A DNA stretch of 64,000 nt from Galbitalea soli (lineage in GTDB: Bacteria; Actinomycetota; Actinomycetes; Actinomycetales; Microbacteriaceae). Shown one piece after another: positions 55,853 through 64,000 of the stretch. Below the pieces are notes generated by a model. That model was not told the origin of the DNA. It worked only from the letters and a program-made list of their open reading frames with translations, and did no database searches. Both the position numbers and the translations under genes were made by a program. The stretch covers positions 248,001-312,000 of the forward strand of contig NZ_JAAGWZ010000003.1 in assembly GCF_010686725.1 (NCBI RefSeq), in the 5' to 3' direction. Each line of letters starts with the position of its first letter. The stretch's first letter is position 1.

Positions 55853-56824
55853 ATGACATTCGCCCTCGACGACCACTGGGTCTGGGACTTCTGGCTCGCC
55901 GACGACGGCGACCTCTTCCACATGTACTACCTGCGTGCCCCGAAGGCGCTGGCCGACCCGCAGCTGCGGCATCGCAACGCGACGATCGGGCACGCCACCT
56001 CGGCCGACCTCAGCGAGTGGACCGACCTGGGGGAGGTTCTCACCCCCGGCGCACCCGGCGACTTCGACGGCACCGCGACCTGGACGGGCAGCGTCGTGCA
56101 GGCTCCCGATGGCACCTGGCGGATGTTCTACACCGGATCTCGCTTCCTCGACGCCGCCAGTCACGCCAACATCGAGACGATCGGCACGGCGACGTCGGCC
56201 GACCTCCACAGCTGGACGAAGCAGGCCGCGCCGATCATCCGCGCCGACGCGCGATGGTACGAGACACTGGGCGACTCGGCCTGGCCCGAGGAGGCCTGGC
56301 GGGATCCGTGGGTGTACGCCGATCCGGACGGACGCGGCTGGCACATGCTGGTGACGGCGCGCGCCGCGAGCGGGGACGAGCGCGATCGAGGCGTCATCGG
56401 TCACGCGGTCTCCACCGACCTCCAGACCTGGGAGGTTCTGCCCCCGCTCAGTTCGACCGGAGCCGGGTTCAGTCACCTCGAAGTTCCCCAGCTGGTGCAG
56501 ATCGGCGAGGCACTCGTGCTCGTGTTCTCCTGCGACAGCCCGGCGCTCGCCGGCGACCGGAGCTCCACGACGGGAGGCATCTGGGCGACGGAGGTGGGGG
56601 ATGCTGCGGGGCCGTTCGCGACGGAGCACGCGGTGCTCCTCGCCTCGGAGGAGCTGTACAGCGGCAAGATCATCCGACGCCGCGACGGTGAGTGGGTGCT
56701 TCTCGCCTTCAGCAACACCTCCGACGACGGCGGCTTCAGCGGACAGCTGGGTGATCCGATGCCCGTGCTCTGGGATTCGCAGCGCGGGCTCCTCGCGCTG
56801 GCCGACCCGAAGGGCGTGCAGTGA
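55853..56824 (+). CDS. Glycoside hydrolase, GH32/GH68/GH43-like five-bladed beta-propeller
   Basis: A 323-residue cytoplasmic protein. The five-bladed propeller family is shown by WVWDFWLADDGDLFHMYYL (nucleophile region), the RDP motif at Asp151 (AWRDPWVYAD) and HLEVPQLV with Glu210 as candidate acid/base, matching the Asp-RDP-Glu triad of clan GH-J/GH43. This suggests a beta-fructosidase-like enzyme. ATG at 55853 follows a GGACCT stretch. No signal peptide is present, so imported oligosaccharides would be cut inside. Confidence 0.82.
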   Translation: MTFALDDHWVWDFWLADDGDLFHMYYLRAPKALADPQLRHRNATIGHATSADLSEWTDLGEVLTPGAPGDFDGTATWTGSVVQAPDGTWRMFYTGSRFLDAASHANIETIGTATSADLHSWTKQAAPIIRADARWYETLGDSAWPEEAWRDPWVYADPDGRGWHMLVTARAASGDERDRGVIGHAVSTDLQTWEVLPPLSSTGAGFSHLEVPQLVQIGEALVLVFSCDSPALAGDRSSTTGGIWATEVGDAAGPFATEHAVLLASEELYSGKIIRRRDGEWVLLAFSNTSDDGGFSGQLGDPMPVLWDSQRGLLALADPKGVQ

Positions 56825-57993
56825 GCATCAGCGTGCACGGCACCACCGATCCCGCCTTCGAACGGGTCGAAGCGGCGTTCGCGCGGGGATTCGAGGGCAG
56901 GCCCGGGATGGGCGCCGCGCTGTCGATCGTTCGCGACGGCGTCCCCGTGGTCGAGCTCTGGGGCGGCGCGGCGGACCCGAGGACGGAATCCCCGTGGACG
57001 TCGGAGACCGCGAGCGTGATCTTCTCCTGCACCAAGGGGCTTATGTCGATCCTGGCGGCGAGGCTCGTGCAGGAGGGGCGACTCGACTACGCGGCGACGG
57101 TCGCCTCCTACTGGCCCGAGTTCGCGGCGGCGGGGAAGCAGGGTGTCACCATCCGCGACATCCTTTCGCACCGCTCGGGGGTCTCCGCTCCCCGCGAGGC
57201 ACTGTCGCCCACCGACATCCTCGACTGGGAGCGCGTCGTCGGGGCGCTCGCCGCCCAGGAGCCCCTGTGGATGCCCGGCGCCGGCTACGCGTACCACGCC
57301 ATCACCCACGGGTGGCTGATCGGCGAGGTCATCCGGCGGATCACCGGCGAATCGCCCGGGCGCTCCTTCTCTCGACTGATCGCCCGACCGCTGGGCGTCG
57401 ACGCCTGGATCGGTCTGCCGGAGGGTCTCGAATCACGGGTCGCGCACATGAGCGTCGGTCCCACCCTCGCGCAACTGGTCGCGCAGCAGGCGGCGGCGCG
57501 ACCGGCCACCGGCATCGACTGGAGCGACCGGGCGATGACGCTCGGCGGCGCGCTGCCGCCGGAGCTGGTCTCGGAGACCGGAGGGTTCAACGACCCGGCG
57601 GTTCGGGCGGCCGAGATCCCGGGGGCGGGCGGGATCGCGACCGCCCGTGCCCTCGCCACCATCTGGTCGTCGACGGTCGCGACGACCGCGGGGCTGCGAA
57701 TCATCGACGACGAGGTGATCGCGGCGGCGACCGCGGTGCAATCCGAGGGCGCACCCGTGTGGGACGTTCCGGCACCCTGGCCCCGCTGGGGGATGGGGTT
57801 CCAGTTGGACAGCGAGGCCCGGCGCTACCTCGGTCCTCGCTCCTTCGGGCACGACGGGGCCGGTGGACAGGTCGCCTTCGCGGATCCCGAGTCGGGAATC
57901 GGCTTCGCCTACCTCACGAATCAGATGGAGGCGATCGCCGACGATCGTGCGACGCAGATCATCGATGTGCTGCGGGAGATCATCCGCGCCTGA
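56821..57993 (+). CDS. Serine hydrolase (beta-lactamase/EstB family)
   Basis: A 390-residue protein with the SxxK motif SCTK (Ser69, Lys72), a Tyr in YAYHAITHG as candidate second base, and the C-terminal FGHDGAGGQVAFADPESG region with HDG in place of the beta-lactamase KTG. This is the class C-like esterase family. GTG overlaps the glycosidase stop by four bases, so it probably deacylates a substituted sugar in the same pathway. Confidence 0.9.
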   Translation: MSISVHGTTDPAFERVEAAFARGFEGRPGMGAALSIVRDGVPVVELWGGAADPRTESPWTSETASVIFSCTKGLMSILAARLVQEGRLDYAATVASYWPEFAAAGKQGVTIRDILSHRSGVSAPREALSPTDILDWERVVGALAAQEPLWMPGAGYAYHAITHGWLIGEVIRRITGESPGRSFSRLIARPLGVDAWIGLPEGLESRVAHMSVGPTLAQLVAQQAAARPATGIDWSDRAMTLGGALPPELVSETGGFNDPAVRAAEIPGAGGIATARALATIWSSTVATTAGLRIIDDEVIAAATAVQSEGAPVWDVPAPWPRWGMGFQLDSEARRYLGPRSFGHDGAGGQVAFADPESGIGFAYLTNQMEAIADDRATQIIDVLREIIRA

Positions 57994-58204
57994 TCCGGCG
58001 GCGGTGGCCAGAGCGCTTCGCGACGAGGGCACCGCCCTACCCTGATTCGCGCCGCGCAGCGGAATATCTCGAATTGTTGCGTTGCGTTGACGAATGTTGC
58101 GGGCGGCGATGCACGCACCCGCCGTCCGCTCTACCGTTCTGTCTGTGTTTCGCGTGGTGCGGGAGACGCGCCCCAATCCACACTTCGCAGGCGATGAGGA
58201 CGAC

Positions 58205-59911
58205 ATGACATCGACGGAATCGGCCGCCCCGGCGGCGACCGGCGCGCCCCGCGCGGCCCGGTCGAACGGCCAGTGGAAGATCGACGGCCAGACACCGCTC
58301 AACGGCAACGAGGCCTGGAAGGCCGAGGGCGGCGGGCTCGAGGTGCGCGAGCGCATCGAGAACATCTACGCGGCGGGCGGCTTCGACAGCATCGATCCGA
58401 CCGACCTGCACGGCCGGTTCCGCTGGTGGGGCCTCTACACCCAGCGCCGGCAGGGGATCGACGGCGGCAAGACCGCCACCCTCGAGCCGCACGAGCTCGA
58501 AGACAGCTACTTCATGCTGCGGGTGCGCATCGACGGGGGAGCGCTCACCACCCGGCAGCTTCGCGTGATCGGCGAGATCTCGCGCGACTTCGGCCGCGAC
58601 ACGGCCGACCTCACCGACCGCCAGAACATCCAGCTGCACTGGGTGGAGATCGAGAGCATGCCCGAGATCTGGCGCCGGCTCGAGGAGGTCGGGCTGCAGA
58701 CCACCGAGGCGTGCGGGGACGTGCCGCGGGTCATCCTCGGCAGCCCGGTGGCGGGCATCGCGAAAGACGAGCTCATCGACCCGACCCCGGTGATCGAGGA
58801 GATCACCCGGCGGTACATCGGCGACCCGGAGTACGCGAACCTCCCGCGCAAGTTCAAGACCGCGATCACCGGCCACCCCAGCCTCGACGTCGTGCACGAG
58901 ATCAACGACGTCGCCTTCGTCGGGGTGGAGCACCCCGAGCTCGGCATCGGCTACGACCTCTGGGTCGGCGGTGCGCTCTCCACCACTCCGCGACTGGGCG
59001 AGCGACTCGGCGTGTTCGTGCGCGAGGATCAGGTCGCCGACGTCTGGTGCGGGGTGGTCGCGATCTTCCGGGACTACGGTTACCGGCGCCTGCGCAACAA
59101 GGCCCGGCTCAAGTTCCTGCTCGCCGAGTGGGGCACCGAGAAGTTCCGGAGGGTACTGGAGGACGAGTACCTCGGCTTCGATCTGCCCGACGGGCCCGGG
59201 GCTCCGCGGCCGACCACGCCGGGCGACCACGTCGGCGTGCACGAGCAGCGCGACGGCCGCTTCTACGTGGGGGCGGCACCCGTCGTCGGGCGCAGTTCCG
59301 GCACCCGGCTCATCGCGCTCGCCGAGCTGATCGAGGCGCACGGGTCGCAGCGACTGCGCACGACGCCGCACCAGAAGCTGGTCATCCTCGACATCGCCGC
59401 CGACCGGGTCGACTCCCTCGTCGCCGGGCTCGAGCCGCTGGGGCTCTCCGCGACGCCCAGCCCGTTCCGCCGATCGACCATCGCGTGCACGGGGCTCGAG
59501 TTCTGCAAGCTCGCTATCGTCGACACGAAAGACACGGCCACCGCGGCGATCGCCTCGCTCGAGGCGCGCCTGGCCGACGTCACGCTGCCCGCCCCCATCA
59601 GCCTCCATGTCAACGGATGCCCGAACTCCTGCGCCCGCATCCAGACCGCCGACATCGGCCTCAAGGGCCAGCTCCTCCCCGACGGCAACGGCGGCCAGGA
59701 GCCCGGCTTCCAGGTGCACCTCGGCGGCGGACTCGCCTCCGAGACGCGCGACGAGGCGGGCCTCGGCCGCACCGTGCGCGGGCTCAAGGTGAGCGCGGCC
59801 ACCCTCCCCGACTACGTGGAGCGAGTCACCCGCCGCTTCCTCGCCGACCGCAGCGAGGGGCAGTCCTTCGCCGAGTGGGCGCACCAGGCCGACGAGGAGG
59901 CGATCCAGTGA
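58205..59911 (+). CDS. Ferredoxin-dependent nitrite/sulfite reductase (sulfite reductase)
   Basis: A 568-residue siroheme/[4Fe-4S] enzyme: FRWWGLYTQRRQG, two ferredoxin-like half-domains, and the cluster cysteines Cys428, Cys434, Cys472 and Cys476 (C-x5-C-x37-C-x3-C). Followed by cysH, cysD and cysN it is best read as the sulfite reductase (SirA/NirA type) taking electrons from ferredoxin to make sulfide. ATG at 58205 was chosen since family similarity starts at residue 20-30; an upstream in-frame ATG at 58094 adds 37 non-family residues. Confidence 0.92.
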   Translation: MTSTESAAPAATGAPRAARSNGQWKIDGQTPLNGNEAWKAEGGGLEVRERIENIYAAGGFDSIDPTDLHGRFRWWGLYTQRRQGIDGGKTATLEPHELEDSYFMLRVRIDGGALTTRQLRVIGEISRDFGRDTADLTDRQNIQLHWVEIESMPEIWRRLEEVGLQTTEACGDVPRVILGSPVAGIAKDELIDPTPVIEEITRRYIGDPEYANLPRKFKTAITGHPSLDVVHEINDVAFVGVEHPELGIGYDLWVGGALSTTPRLGERLGVFVREDQVADVWCGVVAIFRDYGYRRLRNKARLKFLLAEWGTEKFRRVLEDEYLGFDLPDGPGAPRPTTPGDHVGVHEQRDGRFYVGAAPVVGRSSGTRLIALAELIEAHGSQRLRTTPHQKLVILDIAADRVDSLVAGLEPLGLSATPSPFRRSTIACTGLEFCKLAIVDTKDTATAAIASLEARLADVTLPAPISLHVNGCPNSCARIQTADIGLKGQLLPDGNGGQEPGFQVHLGGGLASETRDEAGLGRTVRGLKVSAATLPDYVERVTRRFLADRSEGQSFAEWAHQADEEAIQ

Positions 59912-60633
59912 CCATCACGAACGGTGCCGCGCCCGCCCTGCGCAGCCACGACGAACTGAGGGCGCTCGCCGAGGCCGGCGCGGCAGAGCTCGGGGAGGCG
60001 TCGCCGGAGGCGGTCGTCGCCTGGGTCGCCGCGAACTTCCGGGTGGATGCCGTCGCCGTCGCCTGCTCCATGGCCGACGCCGCGCTGCCGCACCTCGTCG
60101 CGCAGCAGCTGCCGGGCGTGGACGTCCTGTTCCTGGAGACCGGCTACCACTTCACCGAGACCCTCGTCACCCGCGACGAGGTGGCGCGCGCGCTCGAGGT
60201 GCGGGTCGTCGACGTGCTCCCCGAGCAGACGGTCGCCGAGCAGGACGCCGAGTTCGGCGCCGAGCTCTTCGCCCGCGACCCCGGTCTGTGCTGCGCGCGA
60301 CGCAAGGTGGCGCCGCTGCAGAAGGCTCTCACGGGGTACGAGGTGTGGTTCACGGGGGTGCGCCGCGAGGAGGCACCGACCCGCGCGAACACCCCGCTCA
60401 TCGCCTGGGACGAGCGGAACGGGCTCGTCAAGGTCAACCCGGTCGCCGCGTGGAGCTTCGACGATCTGCTCGGCTACGTCGCGGCGCATGCCGTGCCGGT
60501 CAACCTGCTCATGTCGAACGGCTACCCCTCGATCGGCTGCGCACCCTGCACCCAGCCGGTCGCCGAGGGCGACGACCCCCGCGCCGGCCGCTGGGCCGGG
60601 ATCGCGAAGACCGAGTGCGGGTTGCACCTGTGA
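59908..60633 (+). CDS. cysH: Assimilatory (phospho)adenylyl-sulfate reductase
   Basis: A 241-residue enzyme reducing APS (or PAPS) to sulfite. The extra cysteine pairs CC (LCCARRK) and CxxC (GCAPC) signify the [4Fe-4S]-type APS reductase, and the end ECGLHL carries the catalytic cysteine. GTG overlaps the sulfite-reductase stop. Confidence 0.95.
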   Translation: MTITNGAAPALRSHDELRALAEAGAAELGEASPEAVVAWVAANFRVDAVAVACSMADAALPHLVAQQLPGVDVLFLETGYHFTETLVTRDEVARALEVRVVDVLPEQTVAEQDAEFGAELFARDPGLCCARRKVAPLQKALTGYEVWFTGVRREEAPTRANTPLIAWDERNGLVKVNPVAAWSFDDLLGYVAAHAVPVNLLMSNGYPSIGCAPCTQPVAEGDDPRAGRWAGIAKTECGLHL

Positions 60634-61586
60634 GCGCCGCATCCGAGGCTCCCGCGCTCGCCCCCGCCGGCGCGCTCGCACCCGCCCGCGGCCACGGTCT
60701 CTCGCAGCTCGACGTGCTCGAGAGCGAGGCGATCCACATCATCCGCGAGGTCGTCGCCGAGTTCGAGCGGCCCGTGCTGCTGTTCAGCGGCGGCAAGGAC
60801 TCGGTCGTCGTGCTCCACCTCGCCTCGAAGGCGTTCTGGCCGGCCCGCGTGCCGTTCTCCCTCCTGCACGTCGACACCGGCCACAACTTCCCCGAGGTGC
60901 TCGCGTTCCGCGACGCCACCGCGGAGCGCCTCGGCGTTCGCCTCGCCGTCGCGAGCGTGCAGGACTACATCGACGACGGGCGGCTCCTCGAACGCGCGGA
61001 CGGCACCCGCAATCCCCTGCAGACGCTCCCGCTCCTCGACGCGGTCGCCGCGGGCCGCCACGATGCGGTGTTCGGCGGTGCGCGCCGCGACGAGGACAAG
61101 GCGCGGGCCAAGGAGCGAATCCTCTCGCTGCGCGACGAGTTCGGGCAGTGGGATCCGCGCAACCAGCGCCCCGAGCTCTGGAACCTCTACAACGGGCGCC
61201 ACACCGTGGGGCAGCACGTGCGCGTGTTCCCGATCAGCAACTGGACCGAACTCGATGTCTGGCGCTACATCGAGCGCGAGGGCATCGAGCTGCCGCCCCT
61301 CTACTACGCCCACGACCGCGAGGTGTTCGCCCGCGACGGCATGTGGCGGGCCGTCACCCCCGTCTCGCTGCCCGCGCCGGACGAGACCGTCGAGACGCGT
61401 CGGGTGCGGTACCGCACGGTCGGCGACATGAGCTGCACGGGCGCGGTCGAATCGGATGCCGCTTCCGTGGCCGCCGTCGTGCGCGAGGTCACGCAGAGCA
61501 CGCTCACCGAGCGCGGCGCCACCCGCGCCGACGACCGGATCTCCGAGGCCGCCATGGAGGATCGCAAGAGGGACGGGTACTTCTGA
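60630..61586 (+). CDS. cysD: Sulfate adenylyltransferase subunit 2
   Basis: A 318-residue ATP-sulfurylase subunit with the PP-loop FSGGKDSVV, HVDTGHNFPE, GARRDEDKARAKER and the C-terminal YRTVGDMSCTGAV, ending RKRDGYF. GTG start overlaps cysH by four bases. Works with CysN to make APS from sulfate. Confidence 0.96.
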   Translation: MSAASEAPALAPAGALAPARGHGLSQLDVLESEAIHIIREVVAEFERPVLLFSGGKDSVVVLHLASKAFWPARVPFSLLHVDTGHNFPEVLAFRDATAERLGVRLAVASVQDYIDDGRLLERADGTRNPLQTLPLLDAVAAGRHDAVFGGARRDEDKARAKERILSLRDEFGQWDPRNQRPELWNLYNGRHTVGQHVRVFPISNWTELDVWRYIEREGIELPPLYYAHDREVFARDGMWRAVTPVSLPAPDETVETRRVRYRTVGDMSCTGAVESDAASVAAVVREVTQSTLTERGATRADDRISEAAMEDRKRDGYF

Positions 61587-62947
61587 TGACGACGACCGCC
61601 CCCACCCGCGAGCCGGCGCTCAGCGCCCGCGCGACCCTGTTCCGCTTCGCGACCGCCGGCAGTGTCGACGACGGCAAGTCCACCCTCGTCGGCCGACTCC
61701 TCCACGATTCGAAGGCGATCCTCGCCGACACCCTCGACGCGGTGACCCGCACCTCCACGGAGCGCGGTTTCGGCGGCGCCGGTGGCGGGATCGACTTCGC
61801 ACTGCTCACCGACGGACTGCGGGCCGAGCGCGAGCAGGGCATCACCATCGACGTGGCCTACCGCTACTTCGCGACCGACCGGCGCACGTTCATCCTCGCC
61901 GACTGCCCCGGCCACGTGCAGTACACGCGCAACATGGTGACCGGGGCGACCACCGCCGACGCCGTCGTCGTGCTCATCGACGGCCGCAAGGGCGTGCTCG
62001 AGCAGACCCGCCGCCACCTCTCGGTGCTGCAGCTACTGCGGGTGCCCCACGTGATCGTCGCCGTCAACAAGATCGACCTGCTCGGCTTCGACGAGGGCGC
62101 CTTCGCGGGGGTCGCCGCCCAGGTGGATGATCTCACCGCCGAGCTCGGACTCGCGAACGTGCACATCATCCCCGTCTCCGCGCTCGAGGGCGACAACGTC
62201 GTCGACCGCTCGCCGCGCACCCCCTGGTACTCGGGGCCGAGCCTCATCGAGCTGCTCGAGGCCCTCCCCGCGACCGACGAGGTGGAGGCCGAGGTGGAGG
62301 AGTTCCGGCTGCCCGTGCAGTTGGTCATCCGGCCGCAGGGTGCCGTCGTGGTGCCGGAGGAGGACGCCGAGGACTACCGCGACTACCGCGCCTACGCCGG
62401 GCAGATCGCCTCTGGCACCGTCCGCGTGGGCGACACCGTGACCGTCTCTCCGGGCGGCGCCAGCACGGTCGTCACGGGGATCGACTTCGCGGGGGCCACC
62501 CTCGAGGAGGCGGTCGCTCCGCAGTCCGTCGCCCTCCGGCTTCGCGACGACCTCGACCTCGCCCGCGGTGCGGTGATCGCTGCCGGCGGCACGCTGCCCG
62601 AGCCCTCCCGCGAGGTCACCGCCTCCCTGTTCTGGCTCGATCCCCGGCCGCTCCTGCCGGGTGCGCGGGTGCTCGTCAAGTCGGGTACCGCCACCGTGCA
62701 GGCGCTCGTCACCTCGATCGCGGGTCGCCGCAACCTCGACACCCTCGCGCTGGAGCCGACCGAGCGGCTCGAGGTCAACGACATCGGCACCGCGTCGCTG
62801 CGCCTCGCCTCGGCGCTGCCGCTCGAGCCCTTCGCGGTCAACCGTCGCGCGGGGGCGTTCCTCGTCATCTCCCCGTCCGACGGCGGCACCCTCGCCGCGG
62901 GCACCGTCCTCACCCCTCACTCCGACGCCGACCCCCTGAAAGGATGA
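61586..62947 (+). CDS. cysN: Sulfate adenylyltransferase subunit 1 (GTPase)
   Basis: A 453-residue GTP-binding subunit: GSVDDGKSTLVGRLL, G3 DCPGHVQYTRNM, NKID and an EF-Tu-like beta-barrel pair. GTP hydrolysis drives the unfavourable sulfate activation by CysD. No CysC (APS kinase) domain is fused, agreeing with APS use by CysH. TGATG junction with cysD. Confidence 0.96.
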   Translation: MTTTAPTREPALSARATLFRFATAGSVDDGKSTLVGRLLHDSKAILADTLDAVTRTSTERGFGGAGGGIDFALLTDGLRAEREQGITIDVAYRYFATDRRTFILADCPGHVQYTRNMVTGATTADAVVVLIDGRKGVLEQTRRHLSVLQLLRVPHVIVAVNKIDLLGFDEGAFAGVAAQVDDLTAELGLANVHIIPVSALEGDNVVDRSPRTPWYSGPSLIELLEALPATDEVEAEVEEFRLPVQLVIRPQGAVVVPEEDAEDYRDYRAYAGQIASGTVRVGDTVTVSPGGASTVVTGIDFAGATLEEAVAPQSVALRLRDDLDLARGAVIAAGGTLPEPSREVTASLFWLDPRPLLPGARVLVKSGTATVQALVTSIAGRRNLDTLALEPTERLEVNDIGTASLRLASALPLEPFAVNRRAGAFLVISPSDGGTLAAGTVLTPHSDADPLKG

Positions 62948-62949
62948 CC

Positions 62950-64000
62950 ATGCGCCGCAGATCACTCATCGCAGCCCTCTCCCTCGCCGTCGTCACCGCG
63001 GCCGTCCTCGCCGGATGCGCGGGCCCCGCCGGAGGCCAGCCCACCGCGGCCGTCGCGGCCAGCGAGCTCCACCTCGGCTACTTCGCCAACGTCACGCATG
63101 CCCCCGCCCTCGTCGGCCTCGACAAGGGGCTCTTCGCCAAGGAGCTGGGCCGCACGAAGATCAGCACCCAGGTCTTCAACGCCGGACCGGCGACGATCGA
63201 GGCGCTCAGCGCGGGCGCGATCGACGCCGCGTTCATCGGGCCGAGCCCGGCGATCAACAGCTACATCAAGAGCAAGGGCGCCTCCGTCGTCGTGGTCGCC
63301 GGGGCGGCGACCGGCGGTGCCGCACTCGTCGTGCGCAGTGGGATCACGAGCGCCGCCGAGCTGAAGGGCACGACCCTCGCGACGCCCCAGCTGGGCAACA
63401 CGCAGGACGTCGCCCTGCGCTCCTGGCTCGCGACCCAGGGCTACAAGACGAGCATCACGGGCGGCGGCGATGTGACCATCTCGCCCTCCGAGAACGCCGA
63501 CACCCTGAAGCTCTTCGAGGCGGGCACGATCGACGGCGCGTGGCTGCCGGAGCCGTGGGTGTCGCGGCTCGTTCTCGAGGCCCACGCGCACGTGCTCGTC
63601 GACGAGGCGAGCCTGTGGCCGAACGGCGCGTTCCCCACCACCGTGCTCGTCGTGAACAAGAGCTTCCTCTACGCGCACCCGCAGACGGTGAAGGCCCTCG
63701 TCGCGGGCGAGGTCGACTCGGTGAACTGGCTGAACGCCCACCCGACCGAGGCCGCCGCCGCGATCAACGAGCAGCTCGTCGCCGTCGCGGGCAAGGGGCT
63801 GAGCGCGCCCGTCATCGAGCGCGCGCTCGCGAACGTGAAGTTCTCCGTCGACCCGCAGGCCCAGGCCTTCCCGACCCTCATCACGCACGCGGTGAGCGCG
63901 GGCACCGGCACCCAGGGCAGCATCACCGGGCTCTTCGACCTCAGCCTGCTCAACTCGATCCTGACCGCGAGCGGCGGCACCGCCGTCTCCGCGCACGGAC
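62950..64000 (+). CDS. ABC transporter substrate-binding lipoprotein (sulfonate/nitrate/taurine type), 3' partial
   Basis: About 350 residues are visible and the frame is open to the window end. A signal peptide with lipobox LAGC is followed by LHLGYFANVTHAPALVGLDKGLF, AFIGPSPAINSYIKSKG and GAWLPEPWVSRLV, typical of SsuA/NrtA/TauA-like proteins. ATG at 62950 was preferred to 62944 because GAAAGG then lies six bases away. Directly after cysN, it probably imports an organic or inorganic sulfur source; permease and ATPase genes should follow outside the window. Confidence 0.9.
   Translation, partial: MRRRSLIAALSLAVVTAAVLAGCAGPAGGQPTAAVAASELHLGYFANVTHAPALVGLDKGLFAKELGRTKISTQVFNAGPATIEALSAGAIDAAFIGPSPAINSYIKSKGASVVVVAGAATGGAALVVRSGITSAAELKGTTLATPQLGNTQDVALRSWLATQGYKTSITGGGDVTISPSENADTLKLFEAGTIDGAWLPEPWVSRLVLEAHAHVLVDEASLWPNGAFPTTVLVVNKSFLYAHPQTVKALVAGEVDSVNWLNAHPTEAAAAINEQLVAVAGKGLSAPVIERALANVKFSVDPQAQAFPTLITHAVSAGTGTQGSITGLFDLSLLNSILTASGGTAVSAHG

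Noticed and set aside
58037-59884. 615-codon minus-strand frame opposite the sulfite reductase
   Set aside because: No family motif, repetitive acidic/Ala/Val composition; the plus-strand siroheme protein has all cluster cysteines.

Overview
The window is high-GC DNA from an actinobacterium. The strong G/C third-position bias, the frequent GTG starts with 4-base ATGA/GTGA overlaps, and the gene order tilS-hpt-ftsH-folE-folP-folB-folK-DUF3180-PH-domain proteins-panC-lysS-clpC-radA all suggest a member of the Micrococcales, most likely Microbacteriaceae. The family is inferred from content and gene order, not from a marker comparison.

Layout. 1-4.1 kb: the end of a DszC/SfnB-like flavoprotein, a DszA/NtaA-like flavin monooxygenase and an APC permease, which look like an organosulfur or xenobiotic utilisation unit. 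4.2-8.5 kb: a MacB-type ABC exporter with a downstream TetR gene, then a short-chain dehydrogenase divergent from a second TetR gene, with a 13-bp inverted repeat between them. 8.5-18.7 kb: an accessory region on the 3' side of a tRNA-Phe gene. Two degenerate tRNA-Phe copies (8564-8604 and 14407-14474) and the intact gene (18671-18743) divide it into two tandem segments. The first holds an HTH/PIN toxin-antitoxin pair, a photolyase-like gene with DUF2256/DUF3253, a truncated integrase and an OLD-like ATPase/nuclease. The second holds a RelA/SpoT-domain alarmone synthetase and a DUF3800 gene, the latter preceded by a promoter, two 16-bp repeats and a strong terminator hairpin. Several gene remnants are scattered through both.

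18.7-46.8 kb is ordinary core chromosome: three tRNAs, two peptidoglycan hydrolases behind GTTAC repeats, pyrophosphatase, tilS, hpt, ftsH, the folate operon, PH-domain membrane proteins, panC, lysS, small membrane proteins, an esterase, a pirin, an aminotransferase/kinase pair, clpC, an acetyltransferase, radA, an SGNH hydrolase and tRNA-Ser. 46.8-48.5 kb: a second small accessory insertion behind tRNA-Ser, an AbiEi/AbiEii-like type IV toxin-antitoxin pair with an AT-rich repeated operator. 48.7-52.4 kb: regulatory gene pairs (TetR/NAD(P)-binding, VOC/MarR), each with a clear palindromic operator.

52.4-58.0 kb: a LacI-controlled sugar uptake and hydrolysis locus: a 20-bp perfect palindrome at the promoter, a binding protein, two permeases, a GH32/GH68-like glycosidase and a serine hydrolase, with no ATPase gene, so a shared ATPase elsewhere is expected. 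58.2-64.0 kb: an assimilatory sulfate reduction operon (sulfite reductase, cysH, cysD, cysN) followed by a sulfonate/nitrate/taurine-type binding lipoprotein that runs off the end. The most unusual parts are the tRNA-Phe island array, the repeat-terminator-DUF3800 arrangement inside it, and the alarmone-synthetase cargo gene.
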